The position numbers were made by a program, and so were the translations under genes. The notes below the pieces were generated by a model that saw nothing but the letters and a program-made list of their open reading frames with translations, was not told the DNA's origin and did not search any database. Shown here one piece after another: positions 23,937 to 35,119 of a DNA stretch of 64,000 nt (within the stretch, counting starts at the first letter, position 1; each line of letters opens with the position of its first letter). This stretch comes from Atrichornis clamosus (taxonomy: Eukaryota; Chordata; Aves; Passeriformes; Menuridae), in contig WBMZ01005410.1 of NCBI GenBank assembly GCA_013400975.1, forward strand, positions 42,183-106,182, given 5' to 3'.

Positions 23937-24945
23937 GTCATAGAATTACAGAATATGCTGAGTTGGAAGGGACTCATCAGGATCATCAAGTCCAAATCAT
24001 GGCCCTGTGCAGGACACCCCAAGAATCACACCACGTGCCTGACAGCATTGTCCAAACGCTTCTTGAACTCTGTCAGGCTTGGTGCTGTGACCACTTCCCT
24101 GGGGAGCCTGTTCCAGTGCCCAAACACCTTCTGGATGAAAACCTTTTTCTAGATAGCCAACCTAAACCTCCCCTGACTGAGCTCCATGCTATTTTTCTGA
24201 GTCCTGGCAAGAGAGTTAAGAGATCGGTACCTGCCCCTCTGCTTCCCCTTGTGAGGTTGTTGAAGACCAGAGTGAGGTCTCCCCTCAGTCTCCTCTTCTN
24301 ATGAAAACCTTTTTCTAGATAGCCAACCTAAACCTCCCCTGACTGAGCTCCATGCTATTTTTCTGAGTCCTGGCAAGAGAGTTAAGAGATCGGTACCTGC
24401 CCCTCTGCTTCCCCTTGTGAGGTTGTTGAAGACCAGAGTGAGGTCTCCCCTCAGTCTCCTCTTCTCTAGGCTGAACAAATCAAGTGACCTCAGCCACGCC
24501 TCATACGACTTGCCCTCCAGGCCCATCCTTGTGGCCCTCCTTTGGACACGCTGTAATAGCTTAATGTTTTGTTGGGGTTTTTTTGTGGCACCCAAAACTG
24601 CCCCCGGCACTCGAGGTGAGGCTGCCCCAGTGCAGAGCAGAGCAGGACAATCTCCTCCCTTGTCCAGCTGGGAATGCTGTGCCTGATGCAGCCCAGGACA
24701 GGGTTGGCCCTCCTGGCTGCCAGGGCACTGTTGACTGAGTTCAACTTGCCATTGACCAGGACCCCCAGGTCCCTTTCTGTGGCACTGCTTTCCAGCCTCT
24801 CCTTTCCCAGTCTGTCCGTACATCCAGGGCTGCCCCATCCCAGGTGCAGAATCAGACACTTTGCCTTGTTGAACTTCATAGGGTTGGTGACTGCCCATCT
24901 CTAGATTGTCAAGGTGTCTCTGCTTAACCCTGCTCATAGACTGTT
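23937..24945 (-). mobile_element. CR1 LINE, 5'-truncated, antisense within the F3 3' UTR
   Basis: On the plus strand it begins with the reverse complement of a CR1 3' end (CATAGAATTACAGAATATGC, then GAGTTGGAAGGGACTCATCA). Read on the minus strand it encodes decayed pieces of the C-terminal part of the CR1 ORF2 protein: MKFNKAKCLILHLG and LESSATERDLGVLVN at about 24790-24879, and LFSLEKRRLRGDL near 24460. Frameshifts and stops break the frame. About 165 bases are present twice around an N at 24300, so the real element is probably about 840 bases. The right end is approximate. Confidence 0.9.
24135..24465. repeat. Perfect 165-bp direct duplication around a single N
   Basis: Bases 24135-24299 are identical to 24301-24465 and are separated by one N at 24300. 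Perfect identity inside an otherwise decayed CR1, together with the N, points to two overlapping contig ends joined without merging rather than a biological duplication. Confidence 0.9.
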
Positions 24946-25137
24946 GCCAAGCCCCTTCTACTGTCCTGTCTGAAACAGGATTCTGAACTAGAGCTACTTT
25001 TGGCTTGATCAGTATGGCCTTATTAAGTCAGAAGATATACGGTACGTGTGAAGGGGGAGAAAACACTACTTTTGAAAAATATGTGTCCTTTACCTAACTA
25101 AAAGGAACATCTTTCTGTTTCTATGAAACGAACTTGT

Positions 25138-25646
25138 ATTTATCTGTCTTTTAACATTATTAACTGGTGAAATGAGCTGTTAGTTCAGATGTGACAAAAT
25201 TGCTACTATTATTTCTACACTTCTTGGATAAAATTAACTTGGTTTATTTATTCTTTGTATGTAGACAAAGGTAAACAAACCCAAACTACTGCACTGGTGA
25301 CTTGTAAGGAACACTGGTGAAGCAGTTACCTGCTGTCCATCTGGAAAGCATATCCAATTACACTACACCTAGAGTTATACAGACAGAGTAGTCTGATAGT
25401 TCCAAGTAAGTGTTAGAACAACTACTTTGCAGGCTTTGAGTCAGTAGTAACTCACTTCATGCAAGCACTGAATAGGTAGCAGTATTTACTGCATTTTGAA
25501 CATTATTTTTAATTAAACAGTTGATGAATGTTTTCTGTGGTATAAAATCATCTTGGTGATGGGATTTGGAGATACCTGTTGCTTGGACTTCTAGTATTTA
25601 TTTTATAAATAAGAATTAATTTTTATACTGGTGATACCTGTATTTA
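25138..25646 (+). promoter_or_regulatory. AU-rich elements in the F3 3' UTR
   Basis: ATTTA pentamers occur at 25138-25142, 25246-25250 (within TTTATTTATT at 25243-25252), 25484-25488, 25596-25600 and 25642-25646. AU-rich elements are known to destabilise tissue factor mRNA in mammals, making induction brief. Here the assignment rests on motif density and position. Confidence 0.5.
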
Positions 25647-25673
25647 TGACGGTAATTTATACTTTTCTAGTAA

Positions 25674-25679
25674 AATAAA
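25674..25679 (+). terminator. Polyadenylation signal AATAAA, candidate for F3
   Basis: First canonical AATAAA downstream of the CR1 on the plus strand, followed after about 20 bases by a T-rich stretch (TTTGTTTTCCTTTTC), the usual arrangement for cleavage. About 2.0 kb past the stop codon. Confidence 0.6.
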
Positions 25680-25700
25680 GGTGACTGGCAACATAAGACT

Positions 25701-27366
25701 TTGTTTTCCTTTTCAAAACAATGTATTTATTCCAGAAATTAAAAATACAGTTAGGAAACTTATTTTGTGACAGCAGTGTAGGCAAGCTGCCAGAAGCTAA
25801 CCAATCTATAAAACAGACTAGCAGGGCACCTGTAAGGATAAAATAAGGAGAAGCCACAGTTCATAAACTGGAGGTTTTGAAGAGTTCTGAGTCAGTTTTT
25901 GGCTGTCAACTTACCTGAGCAATTCAGAGTCGGGATTTGCATTCACAGCTTCTCATTCCAATGGAAAGCATACCAGACATCTCTGGATGTATTACGTAGG
26001 GATTCCCACAGTGGTGCCTGTACTTGTGCTTGTGGTCCTAATGTTCATTCGAGGCATTATGGGGCCTGGCCCAGAGATAAGAACTGCTAATGATGGTGAT
26101 AAGCATACACAAAACACACACACAAAAAAAATCAAGAGAATGAAAAAAAATTATCTTGTGGTTGGAACTAATTGGCTGTAGATCTCAACATTCTATACAT
26201 GCTTTAAAAGAAGATACCCATTTATTCATGAGAATGAATAGCTTAGAAAATTAATATCCCAATCAAACAATTTGTACAGAATTGTATTTTATATTTTTCA
26301 TTGTTACTGTGCTATAGATACCATCTATGTATGGATAAAAACTCCTGGGAATCTGTGAATGTGGTTAATGAGGGTTTTCTTAGTTCTTTAATTCCTCTTT
26401 TTGCAGAGGGAAGAAAACATCACCATTCCCTCCAAAAAGACCCCGTTTACTTAATATTGTGCAATAAATGCTTAATGCATTTTCTGCTGATGCATAAGCT
26501 TTGTGTGGAGAAGGAATCTTACAACAGCAATCAAAAACATGAGAGCTTGGGGGAGGAAATTTAAAAACATTCCAGAGTTGTCATCATTACTTCCCTTCCC
26601 TGTGGTGCTCCGCTTCCTCAGCTTCATTCAGTGCCAAGTTCAGAAAAGCGAAGAGCTAATAGGAAAAGCCTGTAATTACAGCATAGCATTTATTAAACTA
26701 GACCATGCAGTTGCTAGTCATAAACTACATAGAATGATGCTGTAAATCATACTTCATTACTTAAAAGAGATTCTTGGTTTGTTCTGAATATGGCAGGAGG
26801 GAAAGAGGGGAGAAGAAACACCCACAGAAATCACCCACAGAAAAGCAAACAAGTGCCTTAAATGGCAAAAGAGTGACCCCTGACTGCACAAGTCCTGGAA
26901 GCCTGAAGCACTTCTGTTTCCTAGCTGCAGTATGTTATCATCCAACAATGCTGAGTAACCAGAGTCACGGGGCTCACAGATCCTATTTCACAGAGGTTTT
27001 TCTCTGTTTGTGGCGACAGTTGAGAAAGGGGCTTTTTAATTGCAAACTTCCGTAAGTCCTATCCCTAAGGCTGAGCCCACGCAAATAGTTCTATGCAGAG
27101 ATCTTCTCAGAAGTCGTTATACCAATAAAGGTATTGTCACTAGAAAGAAAGACTAGGGCCTTTCTACAACACAAAGGCGGCCACTTCAGCACTGTATGGA
27201 TTTAAGATGGAGTCAGACACCCAGGGAATCAATATAAGAAAGGGAAGGCTTTTCCTATGCACCTAAGTTCCCTGGCTCATCTTCTAAGCAGGTTTCTGTA
27301 AGCAAGCATGATCCTACTGATGCTCCCAACTCCCCTGTTCCGCTTTGCTCTTTGTCATCTGAGAAA
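25701..27366. other. Intergenic DNA between F3 and ABCD3, left part
   Basis: No gene or repeat recognised with confidence. Small open frames (for example 26301-26564) have no domain. Confidence 0.55.
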
Positions 27367-28008
27367 GGTATCTGTTGCGGCGGTTGAAACTGCCACTGTT
27401 TAAAGGCTTTCCCCCCCGTCAGTGTATCTTATAGTTTTGCCTTATGGTCCTCCCCCTAAGTTAATATAATAGTTTCTCTCCCGGTTGGTGTACACCCCAT
27501 TATGTTAATCCCTCTGTCAATCATCCATAAACCCTTACCCCAGTTCTGGAAAGTTCTCCCTTGTTCAGTTCCCCATTGGTGCTGCCTCCCTTTGTCCACC
27601 CCTCTCCTTTCCCTATTGGTTGTAACCCTATCACTCCACATTATCTCCGCCTCTGGACCCTCACCCCGTTGGACGCTGATGCTCTCACCCCTGTGTAAAA
27701 GCACCTGTACGAGTTGTTCGCTGGTTTTTTGTCACTGGATTGTTTCAGGTGTGGATTCCCATTAACCCTCGGAACGCTGTACAGAGATTCCCCTCCCGCC
27801 TCAGTGTCTCCGTGGGCTCGCTCGGCCTGTGAGTGTGTGTGTGCGTGCCTGCCCCTGCCGCGCAGGGAGCGCCTGGTGCCTGTGCCGGGGTGACTGAGCC
27901 CCTGCGAGGGGCCCCACGAGGGACGCTTCTCACAAGGCTGCCTTGCGCCTCGACCTCGTCGCCCCCCACTCCGTTCCCGACCTGAAAAGGCGCAAAGCGG
28001 CAGGTATC
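27367..28008. mobile_element. Solo LTR of an endogenous retrovirus with 6-bp target duplication
   Basis: A GC-rich block of 630 bases (27373-28002) starts TGTTGCGG and ends GCGGCA, and is bounded on both sides by the same six bases GGTATC (27367-27372 and 28003-28008). TG...CA ends with a six-base target-site duplication are the hallmark of ERVK-like (ERV2) or alpharetrovirus-like integration. Read forward, it has CCAAT-type boxes in inverse form (ATTGG near 27575 and 27615) and a TATA-like TGTAAAAG at 27694, which suggests plus orientation, but I am unsure. No gag, pol or env sequence remains: the provirus has been reduced to one LTR by recombination. Open frames in it are not genes. Confidence 0.82.
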
Positions 28009-31000
28009 CAGCTATTTGAAGTGGATACATGCATTTGCATAGTTCCCTGACACAGTATTTGTGTCTTCTCCCTGAGCAAGTGAATGTGTAATATTGCACA
28101 CTGTAAATAAACCACTTGGATTTCACACTACTGCTTTAAAACCACATTCTTCTTCACATAAGTGAATAAAGACTGATACTGATCTGCTATCTTTTTGTCA
28201 GCCCTAACATCATTACAGACAAACTACTGCCATTATGTGAACAACTGTAGAGGACTTCATAAGTGTATGTATGATGGATATGGCAGCAAACAGCTCATTA
28301 TTTCTGGCAGACTCAGCTTTCCAGTGTGAGGAGGCTGCTGCTGAGAGGCATGTAATGATAAGAACGTGATTATAAGCTTAACTTGGATCACTAGTTATGT
28401 GGCAACTCAGGACAAAGTTGCTGCATGAAGTGGGAATAAACAGCTGTGATAGACTACCCTCTTGGTTCAGTTTTGTAAAGCTGGTTATTTTGCAGGTTAG
28501 TAGTGATTGCACACAGTTTCAGAACCTTGTAATACACATTATCAGTCAATTGAACCCAAGAGTCAATTGAATAATCTAATTACACAGAATGTATCCACAT
28601 ACATACAACCAAACATGCTTTCTGTAGTCTATGTTTGTCCTGGTGTTCGTGTTTGAGAATGACAGGAAAAGAACCTGCTAGACAGGACAAGCAGGAACTG
28701 GCCAGCTGAAAATCTTTCTACAACGCTTAGGTGTGGTGTTACTCACCACGGCATATGCTCCCTCACAGAGTACACCCAGTCCCTCATAAACACCTGTCAC
28801 AGAGAGCTGCCCTTCCCTTACCTGATGGTGTGTGCCCCCCAGGGCTCTACAGCAGAACTTTTAGAAAAGTTCGGGCATAAAGACCATGACGTGCTGCAGA
28901 TCTCTTCCTTAGACCATGTGATGAGAAATCTTCCCACCAGTGTGATCGTTTCACTTCTTCTGGCACAGGCTGTCATTCAGCCCACAGAGCCTCTTTCACC
29001 ATCCCCCCAAAGGACCCGGAAAGATCACGTTTCCCTGTAACTCTTCAGCCTCTTAACGGTAGCTGAATTAACCAAGTTCATAGGAAGATTTCTGTCAGGG
29101 GTGATTTCTTCCAGTAAAACCTGCCAGCACCTGGTTATAAACATGCAGCCTCATTGACTGCCTCCAGGGTTTCAGAGCCCTGTCTCATATGTCCAATTGC
29201 AGAGGTTGTGCCTGTTTCTCATCTTGTCAAAATCTGCACCCTATTAGTCACATATTTCAGTGACTAGCTCCTGTAAGAAGTTTGCAGTGTTACTGCTCCT
29301 GACTTCCCCTGGCTCCTTGGTTAATGTTTCCCTTTCTCTCCTCCATCCCCTATCATTTCCTTTACTTACTTTTCACAAGAGATGAACCCACTGCCTCATT
29401 TCTTCAGAGAGTTGGGCAGGATCTCATTTAAATCACAATAGAGCACCTGAATAAATATATATCCTTTAATCACAATCAAGAACATATTAATAGCATGGAA
29501 GCTTTTTTTTTTTTACACTCTGCAGCTTCCCTTGTTCGCTATTATTGAGCCAATAACTTCCAGAACATTTGCTAGCACGGCTCTGAGTACCTTCTTATTG
29601 CACCTAATTACCCTTAAATATAATTTTCAGTGGCTTGTTTAAAACAGCAACTACGTTATTAATCTGAACTCAAAGAATCTTTACAGTTCCAGATCTGATT
29701 TATACTCCCTGATGCATTTTCTTCTAATTTTATTTTCAAATTTTCTACCTTATTATTTCAAAAATATTTAAGTAGCAAAGTACTGACATTGTTACAATCA
29801 CAAAACTATTCCATCAAAAGAGATTTAATTAAAACCCACCTTCCTTTGAACAGAGAACTATTTTCCCAATGAGATCACATGGTAATTTTAAAATTATTCA
29901 GTAATCATGTAACTCAATTAAAAAGCTAGTGTAATAAAAGATTTTAAATGACAAGTGAGATTTTAAAACCTACTCCAATAAGAAGTACTCATTATTCCAG
30001 GGGAAATCATGGGTTTGTTTGTTGGGCTTTTTATTTTAAAGAGTGCATCTTTGATTAACACCAAGATTTTTCCCTCTGCTGCCTTCATATTTTACCACCC
30101 ATTCACACTAAATATGTACATCTCCACAGAGATAATACTCAGTCTGACTTCCTGTCTCTCCACTTTATTCTTAACATGACCACTTGCTTCCACAAAGCAC
30201 CGCGGGTGCCACCGCTGCAGGAGTCACTCCAGCAGGACTGTGGACAGCACACAGCGGCTCCGTGGGAACAGCGGCCCTGCGTGTACAACGGGTACCGGGA
30301 GCAGTCTCCACAACACGAGTCCTGCAATCTGTGTCTGGGTTTTATGCTTCGTGTGCCTAGAAAAGGTGACCCCAAGTGGCAAAAGAAGGCATAATCTGCA
30401 CATCAACATTTCAAATGTTCCTAAATTACTAATACACTGAGATCCAGTTTGAATCCAGATTTCACCAAAATTTGGAGGGAAAAGGTACATGAAAATTTGT
30501 TAGATCTTCTTTTTTTTACTAATGAAAAGCAACAGAGAGTTTGAACATCTCAATGAGATCTGATATTAAGGGCAGGAATAGACCTCTAGTCCTGAACACC
30601 TCCCATCTTCCATTCAGTGCTACCCTCTGACAGCTTCTCCAAAAATCTTGGGTTGTAACATACCCTGTCTTGTCCAATACTCCAGCACTGCTGGAAACAA
30701 GGCCCCAGTTAACCATCCGTCAGTACTTACCTATTGTTTGCACGTTGGTGTTGAAGCCTGCACAAGACCATACTCCCTTCTCCTAACAAACTTCTTTTGT
30801 CTCAGAAAACTCTGAAGTAGCTCAGCATTAGATTTTCATGCTGACTGTTCAGCTTCTTATCAGACTCTTTCCTCAGTCTGCTTCAAACAGAAAACAGAGT
30901 CCTCTTGCTACTCTTTTAACTCTTAGAGGAATGGACTAAGAACCTCAGAGAAGGAACTGAAGTCTTCTAGAAGCAAAGGAAAATGTTTTACTACTGCTGC

Positions 31001-34000
31001 ACATGTCATAAATTGAGCTGTAGAAGCCCTGTAAGTTATGTTGAAGTACAAGCTATGTTTGGAACTGTGATAACTTGCTATCTGTCCAGTGGCAAGGAAA
31101 AGAAAGGCATGAGTGGAATAGCTGGAGGGCAGCTGTGTTTGTAACTGGGGCTGTTTTGGGCTGCACGTGCTTTGAGTTCAACTCCAAAAACAACTTTTGA
31201 GATAAATGACCTCCACTCCGGAGGCAGTGATGGGCACAAGAAGTCAAAACAGGTCCCAGCTGAGAGGCTGCTCTTCTGTACCCAGTCTCTGAAGCAGGTC
31301 ACTACCCAACAAACACTCTCCTGGTGTACACAGGAACTACCCCTGTCTGTCAGACATATCTACTCCAGTACCTTCTAGACCTCCAGCATGATGGACCCCA
31401 GGGCCTTAGAGGAAATTTACAGAGGTAACACCCTAAGCATGAAGAGAATGTGAACATCTAACCTCAAGTAGCCTTTCCAAAACTTTCTACTTAGGGCTAT
31501 TGTAAATATAACTATTCTAATAATTTAAAACATTTAAAACCTAGTTAGCATTGGTGGGCTGTGTAGATTTGGCCTTGGCCCTTAATTCCCTACTGAGCTC
31601 CAAAACAATTTTGCTAATGGTTTCTGGCTTTTCAGAGAAGTCTTGTTGCAATATACAACATTGCTTCCAAGTTTTGAGAAGCCTCCGGCACACACGCCTT
31701 GGTTTTGAACCATTATCTTTTCCCAACACATCAGCTTATTAACCCCTCTGTGGACACTTCATCTTTCAGTGTGTTACCAGGTCTGTCTCAGTAGTAGCAT
31801 CTGACACAGCTGTGTTTAGCTCTGTTGCTTTTGTGCCAACACATTGCTGCAGTAGAATACTACAATTAAGGAAATAAATAAAGACTATCTTATTCTGGGG
31901 ACCCTTACACCTTTACACTTGTCAAAATTCACAACAATTAAAAGTAGTCAAGTGTTTTTAGAACCTACATGCATCAAACCACTCAGGCTAAGGAGATTAA
32001 GGGGATCTTTGGCTACACAGAATGTCTCTTTACTGCACATGTGGAGTATATTTTTCAGAGCATCATTCCCCAAACTTTCTATAATAAAGCTTAAAAAATT
32101 AGCTTTTATTTGTTCCAAACTCTTATTTTAATGCAGAAAACTTGCACAGCTGTGCAGGTGGAGTTGCCTATTTCTACCCAAGTAAATCAATCTCAGCATT
32201 TTTTATTTTGTCTAGACAGAATTGACCTCATTTTTCCAGTTCTGTTCTATTTTGGTTTAGTGTCATGTGGAGATGCCACTTGTTTCCCAAAATGAGGGAC
32301 AGGTGGAGAATAAGGATGTTGGTTTGTGGACAAGCAGAGCAAGGAATAGGGCTGGGCACTATAAATGTGCTCCTTTCCCAGTAAAAGCAATTGTGTTCAA
32401 TCTTTACGGTTCAGACTTGCCAAAGGTCCCTAAAAGAGAAGTTTCTAAGCAGTGGAAGAGAGATTAGAATTAAGCCTGGTTTGTGAAAGATATATTCCAC
32501 ATAAGTAGAGCGTACAAGTTTCCCTTCTCTCTCATTTTAAAATGCCAGTTAGATGATTATCCTTGCTCTGTTGCATTCATTGCAGGATTAGTGGCAAAAT
32601 GTCTTCAGTTTCCCAAGTCGATCCCCATGGAATTTGCTTAGGCATGTTATTCCTATTTAATCCCTGAATTTATTGTATTTTCCAAATTACTCCCTTAAAA
32701 CAGCTTCTATCTGTGAAGTTCCAGTCTGTTTGTCACCTGACTGCATCTGAATACAAGGAAAGAAAATGATGCAGCAGTTCAAAGGCTTTGAAGAAAGTAT
32801 TTTTTCTACGGTTTTTAACATGAAAGACAAGTTGCTATAAAATACCTATATTCCTGTTTCAAGATGAATCATGGAATGATTTGGGTTAAATGAAATCAGC
32901 TTCATCCTATATTTTGAGTGCAAATGACAGGATAGGTTTCATCAGAACATTTAAACAAACATATTATAGGAAACTGTAATGTGCACAGCCACTCTAAACT
33001 TCCAGGTGAAGCTTCAGGCATCATAACAAAAACCTGACCGTGTCCAAAGCACAAGCAAGAGCCTTGAATCATAACATGCAGGGAAAAACAACCAACCTCT
33101 TCCTGACAGCTGCACATCCCTGATTGGTAAAACCAAGAAACCTCTTTCCATGCTCAGGAAAGGGACTGGCACAAACCATTTGGTTATCTACACTTAAGAA
33201 AGAAGCAGATAGATTATACATAGAAAGAACTGTTTTGAACAGCAACTTTACAGGCAGAAATTTGAACTTGCACACTGTTGATTTTCTTTACAGATAAAAG
33301 TTGTGGTTTATTTTCTCTACAAAATCTAGGCCTTTTCCCCCCCACTATTTTTTGCAGTGGGATTTCAGGTGATCATTATGATGGACATTTCTATGGACAT
33401 CTCATAGTACCTACAACAGTTACATTTACATTTTAATAATGGATTTTTAACTCCTACCTTGACTTAATTTTTTTTCACATTTCTAGATCATTTCAGAACA
33501 CCAAGGATTAGGTGATAGACCATCTGTTGCATGTGCAGAGAGATTAATCCTATAGAAGGATCATGAAATTAGTCTTTTTTTCTCCCATCCTAAGCCACAG
33601 GATTTTCATCTTTATAGAGTTAAGAAATATGACAACTGAATTACCTGTTCTGCAGAGTGCAACTCATTTAAGTTGTCGATACCAGATGAGATTTAATTAA
33701 AAAGTGTGTCAAGTGTCATGGCAGTGTTCCATGATGCTGCTTCTCTCACTAATCATCTTTTCTACCATGGAGTACAGCACTAAAGCAGTGGCAATACTTC
33801 CAGAATTTTCTTACAGTACATGTCACTTTCAGAGGGTGCTAAAGCAACCTTGAATTTGGGCTTTCCACTCAGGTGTGTCTAACCTGCTCTACCTGTGCCA
33901 CATTTGGGCAAGAAACACCCCTGCAACATCAATACTGGCTAGAACAACTTACATTGACAATTTTTCCCAGAAAACTTAAAAGGATCAAAAGTAGGTAGGT

Positions 34001-35008
34001 TGGATTTCTGTGCACATATCCTGCTGTTTTATTTTGGTGTTTTGGTGGGTTTCTTTTGGTAAGAAAAACAAATCCACGATGCAGCAAAGCACGCTTTGCA
34101 CTTGACGTGGTAGATGACAGGGTGCCCTGTGATGTTCTCTTCACTTTGCAGCTTACTCCAGTCTCATGCTAGACCTGTAGAAAGCACCATCACCTCCCAA
34201 ACAGCCTTTGTCAAGAATGCTTAACTTTTACTGAGAGAGGATACCTGCCTGGAGCTTTAGTAAACATGCAGAAATACTGGAGCAAGGTTATCGAATATGC
34301 TCAAAATATGGTGAGTGGATCTTTGGACAGGAGTTTGTATCTTTGGCTCCACGGTTTCAGTTCTACCATTCAAGGAACTAGTATCTTCCCTCTACCTAAG
34401 GAAAAAAAATGAAGTGTTGAGGCATCCAAATCAAGTATTTGGAAAGAACTGGGTAGCTGAAAGCCCAGATTTCACACTAATCTAAAAAATAAATTTAAGT
34501 ATTAAACATCCCATCCACAATACTGAAGTTCCTTTTTTCCTCCTCTTTAACTCAACCAAATTGAATGACACTTGATTTCTAAGACAGCATCCTTGGTTGA
34601 GACATTTTTCTGTCAAATGGAGCTCTATCCTTTAAGAATGCTATACAATACACTTGTTGCACAACAAATCTCAGTAAAGACAAGGAAAAGTCAGTATTAA
34701 CTAGCATTAGAAAATACAGACCACTTTAAAATCAGTTAATTCAAGCCTATCTTGGCTGCACTTTTACTGTGTTTCAAGTATCCTGATAGCTGGTATATCT
34801 AGCTGCTATATCCAACAAAGGAAAACAATTAAAAATCACAAATACAATAAAGGTGTCAAGTGATTAACTTATTTTCCTCAAAGTACAAAGATTAAGGAGC
34901 ACTCAAAGAATTACCTAATTCCATAACAATATTATGTTAATTTTATTCAGGACCTTCTAAAATCAACAAAGGGAAAAGAAGTGGCCAGCAGACAAAAGAG
35001 AGAGGTCA
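28009..35008. other. Intergenic DNA between F3 and ABCD3, middle part
   Basis: No protein-coding exon recognised. Two somewhat GC-richer patches (about 28640-29060 and 30180-30380) stand out in composition, but I recognise neither as gene, pseudogene nor repeat. AGTCAATTGAA occurs twice at 28544 and 28561. Confidence 0.5.
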
Positions 35009-35119
35009 GAGTCACAGAATATTCAGAGTTGGAAGGGACCCACAAGGACCATCGAGTCCAACGCTTAAGTGAATGGCTTGTACATTACTAGCACCACGCT
35101 GTAGCCAACTGAGCCAATC
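35009..35119 (-). mobile_element. Second SINE with tRNA-Ile head and CR1-like tail
   Basis: Read on the minus strand it starts GAGATTGGCTCAGTTGGC, with the A box TGGCTCAGTTGG (35116 down to 35105) and GCGTGGTGCTAGTAATG, as in tRNA-Ile. The B-box part is lost. It ends with the CR1 tail, GGTCCTTGTGGGTCCCTTCC then AACTCTGAATATTCTGTGAC. Same composite structure as the copy at 1172 but in the other orientation and with an internal loss. Confidence 0.78.

Larger units (their letters stand above)
23695..25700 (+). other. F3: F3 3' untranslated region (inferred)
   Basis: Runs from the stop to the first good AATAAA plus about 20 bases. The middle (about 23937-24945) is an antisense CR1 insertion. The distal part (24950-25680) is AT-rich and holds several ATTTA pentamers. 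The true cleavage site is inferred from the signal, and earlier sites cannot be excluded. Confidence 0.55.

Noticed and set aside
24149..24937. 262-codon open frame on the minus strand as a host gene
   Set aside because: It is the decayed CR1 ORF2 read through an assembly duplication and an N.
27641..28126. 161-codon open frame on the minus strand
   Set aside because: It lies in and beside the solo LTR and is Arg/Gly-rich without any domain.
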